From NCBI RefSeq assembly GCF_029962835.1, contig NC_080588.1:69098501-69162500 (forward strand): a stretch of 64,000 bases of DNA, written 5' to 3'. Each line of letters opens with the position of its first letter. The first letter of the stretch is position 1. Under the pieces are notes generated by a model. It was given only the letters and a program-made list of their open reading frames with translations, made no database searches and had not been told where the DNA came from. Both the position numbers and the translations under genes were made by a program. This document shows, in pieces, positions 47,301 to 60,356 of this stretch. Origin of the DNA: Magnolia sinica (taxonomy: Eukaryota; Streptophyta; Magnoliopsida; Magnoliales; Magnoliaceae).

Positions 47301-50300
47301 TCAACGGCCATTAGGGAAAAATTGACCCGTAGTGATCCTGTAGCCGTAACTGCCCCGTAACAGTCCACGGTGCCAAAATAGGCTTTTTCAAAAAAAGAAA
47401 AAAAAAACCCTTAGTGATAACAGCGGTGGCTGTTACGGCTACTGTTACTGTTATGGAATACCTCGGGTTCACTTGCTTCGAAAAATGGTACAAAAAGGAT
47501 TTGTGATCAGAGTCATATCACGATCAAGTGTCACGCAGAATGCCATTCAACCCCCAATGAGAAAGTCCCTGTGATGTCCAATCTTCATCTCAATTAATCT
47601 CTGGACTTAACTAAAAACTAGTTGAGAATTCGTAAGTCATAGCTCATGCTATGGTAGAAAGTAAGACTTCGTCCAAATCCCGAAATGATCAGTGAGTTGA
47701 TGAGTGATGACTATTATGAGTACAATGGTCACTTACATGTATGGATGCCATGTTATGCATTCTTGAAGTAAATGAGAATCACTAGTTCTCTTTTGTTCTT
47801 TCTTTCTTTTTTAATGGATATTACTTGGGAGTTTTGGCATAGCTGTGATGTTATATACACCTACATTATCCCCTTGAGCTAGATTAGCTTACCTTGTTTG
47901 TATTCATTGTTTCTTAGAAGTTCGACACTCTTTGAATGAACTCCATATCTGTGAGTTCTCTACCTAACTTTGTTCTAGCTGCATTCTTTTTTTATTGAAT
48001 ATTTTCTTCAACTAATTGCCTTTTCTGTCTGTAGTTGATATTATCTCAGCAATTGAATTTGACAAAAGTGGTGAACATCTTGCCACTGGAGATCGTGGAG
48101 GTCGGGTTGTCCTATTTGAAAGGACAGATGGAAAAGATGTAAGCTTGTATTCCATGACCTTTTCATTGGAAATTTGGTTCAGTGTTCCTCTAGTTTGCAG
48201 TTTTGTTCACTACGGCACACAAACGGTGGGTCTTCTGATGGACCCAGATCTTGCACAAAATTGCCCTGTGCATTGGATTCGAGTACCACTTGCTGCATGA
48301 GGAGCTTTCACGTTTCTCTTTACAGATACTGACTTTGTTCCATATTGATTCAAAAAAACAAAAAACAAAAAAAACAAAACAAAACAAAAAAAAGAAAAAA
48401 GAAAAAAGGAAAAGTAAAAGTAAAAGAAAAGAGAAAAACAAAAACAAAATAGAAAATAGAAAAATAGAGGGACATTAATTTTGTTCTATTAGTCTCACAA
48501 TTTCATCACAAAAATTGCTCCATGTGCAGCATACATTGAGAAAGGATTTGGAGAGAATAGATTACCCAGTGGCCAGGCATCCTGAATTTCGTTACAAGAC
48601 AGAGTTCCAGAGTCACGAACCTGAGGTACTATCATAGTTTGTAGCTGTTTTGTCTGAATTCCTTGGCTATCTACATGATTGGAAGGGTCAATGTCACTAC
48701 CTCTACTAAACCTTATTTTTCCTTGTCTAGTTTGACTACCTCAAAAGCTTGGAAATAGAGGAGAAAATCAACAAAGTTCGATGGTGCCAAACAGCCAATG
48801 GCGCACTTTCCCTCCTCTCTACTAATGACAAAACAGTGAAGTATTGGAAGGTGGGCGACACGTTTACTTTGTTTTGAAATTGTTTTTTATGAAACTTTAA
48901 CTTGGATTGATTTTTAGGGATATCTTGCCTTTATGTTGGGGTTTGCTTCATTGACACATATTTGGATAGAGAAGCCCATTGTATCAAATTGCTATTTTAG
49001 TTAAAAACATTATGATCTTTTATATTGCATCTCTTTTGTCTCTTTCAGCTCCCTTTTCTTAATAAATATCAATTATCTCTCTCTAAGGAAAGGGGAGGGA
49101 AAAAAAAAGGATGTAGAATCTATTGTTTGTGATGACTTTGTAAATTCATCATCAATGATGAGAATGTCAATTTCCTACTTCCCTACATGTATTGGATGGG
49201 GTTATAGAAAGTCCATGCCTTAAATAGGATATATGGTAATCATTATTAAAAAATGGTTACATAACGGCTGTAATGGCATGGTGTTTAACAATGGTTGCAT
49301 AATGGCCGTTTTCTAACGGTAATGGTGGGATCCGTTATGTGTCATAGAGCTGTAACATCTTTTCTAACAAAATGGTCCATAATGGGTCGATGTGGGCCTG
49401 TAAAAGTCCAATCCGGGGCCTTTACAGTCTCTTCCTTATTATTATTATTATTATTATTATTTTAATACCATTATAGGGTTGTAATGGCTGAGGGCCGTAA
49501 TGGACATTTTGACCTGTATCATGATGGCCATATGGTTGGCGCTTACGGTCACCGTCACTGTTATTGAATACCTTGATGGTAATGCAAATAGAATAAAATA
49601 AATTGAAACTAATTGCAAATTTAGCTTACCCAGTTTGGCTCAAATATCCACATGCATAGATGGATAAAAAGAAGAAAGATTTGGAGCAGGGTTTAACAAT
49701 CCTCTAGTCTTTATGCTAGAATCACAAACCTCCTACCCTCTTCAACTGTAAGAAGAACTCTCATCAATTATTATTGAAAGAACATCGCATAAAAAGTTCT
49801 CCATATGTATGGCCCAAGAGCCTATTTATAAGTCATTGAAGATTGCTATTCTTAATCTTTTTTTTTAGAGAACTAAAAATTTATTGAAAAACTTGCGGAA
49901 AGCAAGAAAAGAATACAAAACACCTGAAAAAGACAGCACAAACAGAATTGCGTAGGTGTTTATGACACTAACATTCCAGCGAGAGATAAACCCTATAATT
50001 TTCCTTATAGTGGCCTCAACAGAAACCCTTTCGTTCTGGAAACAACACCCGGAAACAACACCCGTTCCTGACTCCCCAAAGAGTTCAAAGCACCGCCATT
50101 AAGGTCAGCCTTTATTTAGATTTACCGGCTTTGCCGACTCCCCCATGCCATGCCCACAACACTTCCTCCAAGAACTTTGGCATAATCCAGTCGGTGTGAA
50201 ACTCGTTCAAAACATGGTCCTACACTTTCGTGGTGAACGAACAATGGATGAAGAGGTGATCGATAGATTTTGTGCCGGCCATGCACATAACACAAATGTT

Positions 50301-53300
50301 GGTAAGGACTACTGATCTCTGCTAAATGTTATCAATCGTAAGGACTCTTTTCCAACCTAGAAGCCAAACAAAGGCCACCACATGAGGGGGGTAGATAAGT
50401 GTACAACAGATCATAAGAGGAAGGCGGTGTAATTAATTCGTAGAGTGAGCGAATTGAGAATTTGCTGGATCGGTGCAACGACCAAATCAACTTCATCAAC
50501 TGAAGGATTGTAGAGATTAAGGTGGTCCAACAAGCTGGTGTGTTTAGAAATCTCCATATATGTCATGTTCCTTTGACAAGGAGGGCTCCAGACAATCTGA
50601 CCTTTGAGGGGAGAGAAGCAGTCCGCCACTAAGATGTAGCAGTCTGGGGCAAGACATGTAACTTTAGGGAAGAGATCCTGAAGTGTGCTATTCCCACACC
50701 ATATATCCACCTAAAAGCGGATTCGCCTACCATTACCGAGTGAGAATGCTATGCCCCTATGAACCAAGTGTTCCATTGTTGCAATCACCTTCCAACTGCT
50801 TGAGGCTTTATAAAGAGAGGACCTCTTTATGAACTAATATCCTACATGCATCTCAAATTTGTTGGTGATGACCTCCCTCCACAACCTACCAGCCTCGGTG
50901 CCGAATCTCCAAATCCATTTCTCGAGAAGAGCAGTATTCATATCATCCAGCCTTCTGAGACCAGCTCCTCCCAATTCCACCGGCTGGCATAGCATGTCCC
51001 ATTTGAGAGGATGAAACTTCCATCCATGGTTTCTTTCCAAAAGAAATCCCTCCTAAGCTTCTCGAGTCTGTCGAGCACTGATTTGGGACACTTGAAAAGA
51101 GACATGAAGTAAACTGGCATGTTGGAAAAAGTCATCTTAATGAGGGTCAATCGACCTCCCAATGATAGATACCTGCAGTTCTAACCTGTCAGTTTTGAAT
51201 CCTCTCAATGACCCTATCCCATCGGTGTTTTCTTGGTTACCAATGCAGAGCGGCAACTCGAGGTACGTGGAGGGGAAAGATCTCGCTTTGCACCCAAATA
51301 TGTTCGCCAATTGACCAAGCTCGTTCTCGCTCACATGAATACCCAACATTTCTGATTTAGATGCATTAATTTTTAAACCCGATACTGCCTCGAAACAGAT
51401 TGTGATTTTCTCAAGATTATCAACTGATGTCGGCTTCGCATCATAAAATAGCAATGTATCATCAACATATTGAAGATGGCTGATATGAGGAGCGAAAGTC
51501 GAAGTCCTGAAACCACTAAAGAGACTGTTGCCCACACCTTGCCGAAGTATAAAACTAAGAGCTTCACCCATCACAATGAAAATATATGGAGATGAAGGGT
51601 CTCCTTGCCAAAGACCCCTAGTGGCATGAAAAAAAACCTTTCGGAGATCCGTTAGCTACAATGGAGAACGATGCTGAATGCACATAGGCCCTCATCCACC
51701 TTCTCCACTTTTCGTTGCAACCCATTCTTCGAAGCCTGTAATCAAGAAACTGCTAGTCTACGTGATTGTAGGCTTTCTCAATGTCCAGCTTGCATACAAT
51801 CCCTCTTCCTTTTTCCCTAAACCTTTCATCAAGACATGAGCAATGAGCGTGTAGTCCAATATCTGTCTACCCACAATGCAAGCATTCTCATTATCGGAGA
51901 CGATCTTTGACAAAATTGCCTTGAATTTGGAGGCGAGAATCTTGGCCAATATTTTGTATAGACCTCCTATTAAGCTGATTGACTTGAAATGTTTGAGTTT
52001 TTTTGCTCCCTCGATTTTTGGTATCAAAGCAATAAAAGTGGCGTTGAGCTCAAGAGAAATGTGACTTCGCGCGAAGAATTCAGTTATGAAATCCATCACG
52101 TCTTTTTTCACTGCGTGCTAAAACTTTTAGAAGAATGGGATATCCATCTGAACCAGGGGCCTTATCCTTGCACATAGACTTCACCCTCGCTAAGACCTCT
52201 TCCGATGTCGGGGCTTCCAAAGATGAAGCATCCGAATTGGACAATTGCTGAATTTCTAAGAGTTCCAGCCGCGACCTCACCCACTTCTCTCCAGAAAGGT
52301 GCTGCTTGTAAAATTGCACTATGGAATCACAAATTTCGCTCTGCTTTGAAGTTCTTACGTCATCAACAATAAGGTTGGAAACTCTATTGGATCGGGTCTG
52401 GGCACTGGTGATGCTGTGGAAGAATCGAGTATTCTTGTTGCCTTCTTTAAGTTACACTGCTCTTAATCTCTGGCGTCATTTTATCTCTTCTTATCTTGAG
52501 ATGCTAGAGATAAGGACAATAAGGTTGGAAACTCTATTAGATTGGTTCCGAGCATTGGTGATGTTGTAGAAGAATCGAGTGTTCTTGTCCCCTTCTTTAA
52601 GCCACACCACTCTCGATCTCTGGTGCCATTTAATCTCCTCTTCCTCATATCGAGATGCTAGAGATAAGGATGAGGCAACCCTTTTGTCTATATCTTCAGG
52701 AGACCAGCTATCTGTCTCTTTCATCATATCTAGATTATGAATCTTTTCCACCATTCTATCAAACTCTGCCTCACGGGCACCAAGCACCTCCTTTTTCCAC
52801 ACACTGATTTTCGATTTAAGTAATTTCAGTTTCTTGTGGAGCCTAAAGCTAGCATACCCTTCCACCGAGGAGTTCCACCAAACCTCAACAAGTTGAAAGA
52901 AACCATCCACCTCCAGCCAAGACACCTCAAATCTGAGCCCTTTCATATTTGCACCCTAACCACGAACGTTCCATGAGAGAACAATCATTGGAGACCGGTT
53001 TTGCCCAATCTTTCCCTTTATCCTCTACTGATATTGCCTGTTGAACCGTAATTAATAAAGCATCGAGGATAAGTTCTCTCCATCCCTTAGGGGAATTTTT
53101 TGGTCTCAGCGTTTGCATCTCTGTTTTCACTGTGCTCTTCTAGATTTGACATACTGGAAAAATCATAGACGTCCTCATCTAAAGCTCCATACAATATCCC
53201 TACTAGGCTCCCCACCCTTTGTAAAGTGTCTTTGGCCAATCGAAACTGCTCTTTTGTGATGTCAAGCAATATCATGAGAGATTGATGTCCAATCCTCATA

Positions 53301-56300
53301 TCAACATTTGATTTAGGGGGAGCCGGCACAATACGTGTGTCGTTGCTATCCTTCATCTTCTCAGCACATAGAGGAGTCACCACTAAAGCCTCCTCCAGAA
53401 GCTCTTTTTTGGATCAAACTCTGTCTAACTCCATTTGCCCTATGCTTGGAGTTGCCACATCCCTCAGCTCTGCAGTCATACACATGTCTGAATCTCTGAT
53501 TGTTACTGCTCTCTGTTGTTCAGAAGACAATCTCTCCTTAGGGCCTGACACTACTTGGGGACTTGGGAAATTCCTAGGGGAAGCCACTTTGGATTCTCTC
53601 GGATCATCCTCTACTTTGAAGTCGCCACAAGTGATAGGTTCAAAGCCACTGCATCCCCTCTCGACTCCACCTTTCTTTGGGTGGGAAAAATGATCGGGAT
53701 TAGGGATATAACAATTGGGTTGTAAGTCACACATGAAGCGAGTACGTGTGGCTTTATTAAAACCTTTCTCTCGTGTCGGGAGCTGCAACATTAACTCACG
53801 TGCCAGAGGGATGATTAAAGTTGCCTTGTGTGACTCCTTGGTTGATACTCCCCTTGTGTTGCGACATGTGCCATCCTCAAATATTGCATTCGCCCTTGTT
53901 TCGTGCCATCTTGGTGGTTGAAATCATCATCTGATTTATCTTCTCCGTTCGCTTGGACTTCTCCATTCTTATTAGTACAATCCTTGCCATCTAGATGATG
54001 GCTAGATGCCTCCCTACCGTCCACATTGCAATGGGAGGTGGAAATCACAAATGCTAGCAAAGACTTCTTGGCATCCCATGTGTCTCCACCCTCCCTCTGC
54101 GCCTTAATAGGCGTCTAGCTTGGGTTAGGCATGAGGCCCAAGCCAGCTTCCAATCCTTGACCAAAAGCATGCATCGGCAACACACCATCCATCGAAGCTT
54201 GGTTCAAGTGAGCACCATCGACGGATAGTGCTCCCGTAGAGCAGTTATCCCTTTTCAGACCCATATTATTGGTAGTTGCCCCTCCAATCTGCTCTTCTCC
54301 ACTAATGCATCAACACGTTGCTCCCCTAAAGTTTGGTACACCGCCGTAGCTCCCTGGGCGTGCTCCTTCACCCTCAGCTCGACCATGCTTGATGCCGTCG
54401 CCCCCTTCTTCCTCCTCCCTTCGCTTCCATATATCGCCCCATCGTGACCACTGCCCTCCTTCCATTTCCTATTGGACCCATATATCCAGCTGATCTTCCT
54501 CGATGGCCATTGTGATTGTCGCATGAGTCCTAAGAACTTTCTTCCTTTGCACATGGATTCGAGCTATCCTTAGTTCTACGCCATTCTCCGTCTTTGGGTT
54601 GATGGCCATCACCTCACCCAAACAAGAGCCAATTGCCGTAAAGAAATCGTTGAACCAAAACGCAAGAGGGATCCCCCAAATTAGGAACCAAGCGTCTTCC
54701 ATTATGAAGAAGGAATAGTCCTCCCACTTGCATAAAAGCTTGATCGGAACATCGTGACAACTGACAGAGGCTGCTATGATCTTATCTAGATCGATCTTTT
54801 GGTGGAAGGAAATCCAAACTTCACACATTCCTATCGGGTGTAGCGAAAAATCCTCCGAGTCGTGATCATAGTACTTCTTAAGCCAGAGCTTGATTAAGGG
54901 CAGTGAGACATTTTCTATCGACTTTGCGACCAAAGAATGCTGGACATTATTGCGTGCTTGTAGAAGGACCTCTGGTTTACCTTGACCACGAGTAACCCTT
55001 TAGTTGTCTCTACTGCTACCCATTTCTTCTTATGTTGCTGCTTTCCTTTTTGAAAAGCTTATGCGTCTATAGATCTTCCATCTTCTCCTTTGTTGAGCTG
55101 ATTTTCCAACCATCCCCACTGATTGCATCTCTGAATGACTTGATACTCCTTCCTCCCGAGCATCTAGAGATCCCTTGCACTGACCGTACTTGTTTTTCAT
55201 GGTAGGTCCCTGTGTTGGGATTTCCTTTCCTGTATCTTTGGCATCTCTCGGCCGATCCTTGCTCTTCATATCCGGACCATAGCGGGCTCGTTGAACTAGC
55301 AACTTCTTCCCCTCGAACCTTTCTCCATGCAACAATTTGACCGCCCGAGCTAATTCCTCTTCCAAGCTCATGCGAATGAATGCGAAACCTTGATTTGCTG
55401 TGGTAAGTTTGTCTCCGAGTATGACGACCTCCATCACCACTTTTGCCCGCCCAAAACTCTTTCGAAATTGATCGTCATCCAACATTTTGTGAAGCCCGCG
55501 ACATATAGGGAACTCGTCGAGATTGGATTTCTTCTCGGTCCTTGTTCCATTTTTCGTTGGCCCCTTTCTCATAAGCTTCCAATTGCCTGCTTCATCTTCT
55601 CCTTCGATTTCCCCTCCCTCACTCGCTGATGAACCATGCGCTGAGGTGGAGCCAAAAAGCCGAGTCGGTGGAGCGCCAGTTGGAAGTCAAGAAGGCATGA
55701 CTCTCAGTTTTCGAAGAATCATCTCTCGCCTTAAAATTAGCTCATGAGAATGATTCGAGAAGGAAATTTCTCACAAAATTAGAGCTGGGCAGATGAAGTG
55801 GAGATTGCAACAATTAATGGACTCCTGCCATGTGTGCTTAAGGGACCCCCAATCTGGACCTCTTCTTGTTAACGTGCGTGGAGTTTGCATGTGTGGAATG
55901 AGATGCAATTGCATCAATTACCCCCAGCTTGGAAGAACTCAGATTCGTTGAGTTAATGACAATGAACTCATGGAGCTCTGGGTTGATGTGCTTGAAATCG
56001 TCCATTGAGATCTATGTGCTGTCATATCGCTGTTGACCCCTCCACTTGATGAGAAACTTTTTGTCCCCTCCTTGGCGTGTGGAAACTACCTAATCATCCT
56101 ACACATCTTCAATGATTTCTTCAAACTGGCACAATGCCTTGTGTATTTGGATAGCTCGTTCTTGTGTGGTTCCATTTTCATAATGTCCAATATAAATTGT
56201 AAGGTCTTCCACATTGAATATGGGGCTGATCTTCATTTCGGGTGGAAGCTTGATCATGATGTGAATGCATCGTATAGTTTTCAAAATAAATCCTGTCATA

Positions 56301-59281
56301 AGTGGTGGAAAATTTTATGGGAGAAACTATGTTGGTTGCTCAATCCAACATATTCATATTATGGTTCTGAATGTTGGTATCGGTCAGCGTATCGGCCCGA
56401 CAGAAAAATGATACGATACGACATTGTGTATCGGTATCATGACTGTATCAGTCAGAATTTTTTTAAAGCAAAATAATATGGAAACTACTAGAAAAATAGG
56501 AAAAAATGAGATATCCAAGAATCTATCATATATATATAAAATTTTTTTTTTTCCGTATTTTGACCATATATTCAATGGTGTATCGGACCATTCTTTGATG
56601 AGAATGTTGTCTGTCGATTTGACTTATTGAAGGTCAACTAAATGGGCCCTAAGTAAACACAAATCAAGCATGGTTTGGTGAACAATGGCTCATTACATTA
56701 AAATACAACAAAAAGAAGATGAAAATATAAAAAAGAAAGTGAAGGTTTACCCTTCTTTTCTATTTTTCCCATAATGGTCCACTTCGCTTTGATTTGTCGA
56801 ATCCTATTCAAATCATTTGTTTTAATTCCAAAATAGGTCTAGATCTAGCCTAAAATAAGTTTTTAAGCTTTTTCTATGGTTTAAATGAAAAAAAAGAAGA
56901 GAAGACGTGAAATTTTGGAAAAAAAAAAAAAAAAAAATCAAAATTGGGCTTTTATAAGCATATCGGCCCCTTATGAGCTGATACGGGTCAATTTTTTTGT
57001 ACTGGACTGATATGACGTTGTATCACGTATCGGCTCGTGCCAATACGGATACAATATGGCCGATATGATACCGATATTCTTCTCCATGATTCATATAATT
57101 TTAGACCCATAGATACCTCTCCATGTCATTCCAATGAATCATTTTCATGTTCTTCTCCAAAGAGGCAAAGACTAATTGCATGATTGAAAAACAATCCTTG
57201 ATGTGGGGAATAATACTAATTCAATAAGGACAGGAAGAAGCTCACTATGATGCCATTCTCTGAGAAGATCACAAATTCTGTGAAGCTTCTAGAAGGATAA
57301 GAAGAGAGGATAGGGGTTTGAACCAAAATCTTACACAGAGGAGGGTTTTGGTCCTCAAAATATACAAGAGTTTGAGTAAAGAGGCAAGGGGTCTAGAAAA
57401 AAAATGAATCAAAGGCAAAGCCTGTTGCCAGGAAGATCATGCACTTAATGAGTGGAGAGAGTCAATTTCAGAAAAGATGGTGAAAAGTGCAAGAGAGTTG
57501 CACATTTTTATCCACAATGAAGGCAAGGAGCGAGATCAAATAGAAGATAAACTATGCTTTTTTCATAGAAAAATCAGTCCACATAGAGGGCAGATGCCTT
57601 CTTGGTGAACAAGGAGGAGGATGTTCGCTTGTTTGATGGAGTGTCAAATAGAAAAGCATGCTTCATTCATCTTTGAGAGGAGCTGAAGGACTTTCACTTC
57701 AAATACCTAATCTAGTTCTCAACTCGAGGCTCCAACTAGGGGAGAATTATGGACTACTAAATAGGTGAAAGAGGAATTAAAAGGGTTAAGATGCCAACTT
57801 GTGGTGCTGTTATTTTGTCAAATATGTTCCATGCCACTTTTTGGGTGTTAAATATGTCCAGATGACACTAAATTGGTCCAATTTTATTACCAAAAAGTCC
57901 CATTGAAAATTGAGTTAGCTTTCAAATGAGCCTAACTCATGATGCAAATCTGACTACCAATTATGTTATCGCTGATTTATAGAAGGCTATATGGTTGTAA
58001 TGTCATTTAGGGGGATTTCAGTCATCAATATTTATTAAAATAGATTGCTAAGATTAGGAATTAGGATTACATGAAGGTTTCTTTTGTTTTAAGGAAAAAT
58101 ATATATGCATGTAGAGGAGTTTTTATGAATAGTTAAGTGAATGATTGAAGTTTTTATGCATAGATAGTTTCTCTTGCATAGGAGTAATTCCTCCTCTCTT
58201 TCGGTGTGATGCTCAAAACTGGCACCATTGCTTTTTATTTATTTATTTTTTAAATGTTTAGCATTGTTCTGTTTATTCTGTATTAATAGTTTCTCTTGCA
58301 TAGGAGTAATTCCTCCTCTCTTTCGGTGTGATGCTCAAAACTGGCACCATTGCTTTTTATTTATTTATTTTTTTAATGTTTAGCATTGTTCTGTTTATTC
58401 TGTATTCTTCCTGCCATTAACCCCCATTCTTTTTCGTACACTGAGGCGCTTCTGGTAGGTTGCCAACCAGACTTTTGCCCTGGGTCATCTACATGGCGTG
58501 GCTCATCTGATGCATGACCAGATGTCCTACATGTGCCAAGCAGGCATGTATGGTTGCATGTGGAGGTTTTTATGGGTGCAGAATAGTTCGTACTTTAGCC
58601 TGCTTGGGAAATGACAGCTTACAAACTTAAAAATGAGTAAACCGCAATATTTTCCTGCATGCTTTTTTTGTTTAAAATATTGCTTCCTAGGGTGAGGCAC
58701 ATCAACAGTATTAATAAGGTTGCCGCATGTGCAGTTTTGAAGCTCATGAAGTCAATAAATCCTCCATAGTCTTCTATTTTACAAAGTTTTCATTGCTTAT
58801 ATAGTATTTGTATTGCTATTTTGTGCTTCTTTGGCATGCTAGAAGGTTGATGGCATTGATTTTTGTCAACATGGTTCCATGAATACATTTATCGGTCTTT
58901 CTGATAATATTATCTCTTGATGGGAGAGTTAATTCTTGCAAAAAGGCACAACTTACCAATTTTTTGCTTGACTATTTTATTTATTATTTATTTTTAAATA
59001 GGTTCAAGAGAAAAAGGTGAAGAAGATATCCGAGATGAACTTGGACCCATCAGCTTGCATGGGAAATGGAAGCCTTTCCTGCCAGAATGGAGCAGTTGAC
59101 TTTGAATTTCCCCCTGGAGGAATTCCATCACTTCATTTACCAGTGGTAGTTGTACTTAATCCTGGCTACTGATTGTATTTATTCAAATCCCCAAATAGTG
59201 TAGCTCTAAATGAATAGAGGAATATCGTATTATGAGAAATGTTCCAGTGCTCTCAGGGCACTATAATTTATATGCCCCCCA

Positions 59282-59314
<33 letters not shown>

Positions 59315-60297
59315 AAAAAAAAGAAGAAGAAGAAAGCAATGTAAGTTATAGTGTTCCTAGTTGCATTTGGGATACTTAGACATGATCTAGAATGTTCATT
59401 TGGTCCAGTGCACATTCCATGTGCTAGCATGCAAATATCATGCCGATGTGACAAATGTTAACTATTTGATTGATGGCCTTTAATATGGACGGTCATGACC
59501 ATTTACACAGAAATAGGTCCAGTCATTCAATATAATCCATCTGTTTGTTAAGTCCCATCATGGATGCTTATGATTCTAAAGAATCAGTTTTTTTTAAGGC
59601 AATCATAACCATCTAATCCATGAATTGGAAAAGGTTGCTATAAAAAAAAAAGCCAAATCAAGGATGGGTTGGATCATCTGATCATTGTAATTTTTGCATG
59701 GTAGCCCATGAAATGTGTTGAGAACTTAATGGACAGCTCAGATCGATCAATTAGACTGTCCATGTAAACCAATGCAACAAGGAACACTATAACGTATAGT
59801 GCTCTGAGAGCACTGGAGCATATCTCTTGTATTATAGTTTATCCATCTCTCTTGTGAGCTGTGCACATAGTTGCCAGGAGACGCTTACTTCTGTTGGTTT
59901 TGGCTGGACATGCAATTTGCCATATGGCTGCTACCAGTCCTTTAGTTCACTTTGAAGCCTACAATTTGTATATGTATTTGCAATTGGAGAATTTCATACT
60001 ATTTCACAATTATGTTAATTTGTAAAATAGAATTTCTTATGTGTTTATATGTATGGCCCTTTTTATCCAGAATAAATGTTCAATGATACTGTTGCTGGCC
60101 ACATCTATAAAGAAGCTAATTGAGTTTTTGATTGTTTAGTTAACGGAAGATGGTTTCATACTTAGATCTTCTGTGTTAAAGTTTCAATCAAGGGGACTGA
60201 TTTTGTTTCCCTGTTGCCTGTCTGTATGTCATTGTTGTTGATGTAATACATGGATTGAAATTTCAAAGCTTCACAGCAAGGAGAGCATGTTCTCACC

Positions 60298-60356
<59 letters not shown>

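Larger units (their letters stand above)
49858..55750 (-). mobile_element. L1-like LINE, antisense within B55 intron 4, endonuclease-deleted
   Basis: It runs right to left from about 55750 to a T-run at 49858-49866 (its poly(A) tail). ORF1 has an RRM and a DUF4283-like domain. ORF2 keeps the first codons of the endonuclease ([10 protein letters not shown]), then jumps to the RT linker. RT (QYVDDTLLF), the post-RT region ([11 protein letters not shown]) and a CCHC-type terminal zinc region (about 50200-50350) follow. There are many stops and frameshifts. The 5' end is approximate and no target-site duplication was found. Confidence 0.85.

Noticed and set aside
48190-48478. Frames rich in Lys or Phe after B55 exon 2
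   Set aside because: Created by an AAAAC/AAAG-rich stretch in intron 2.
49845-55830. Target-site duplication for the LINE (gattgctattcttaatc against gattgcaacaattaatgg)
   Set aside because: Only partial agreement, and the 5' boundary is uncertain.
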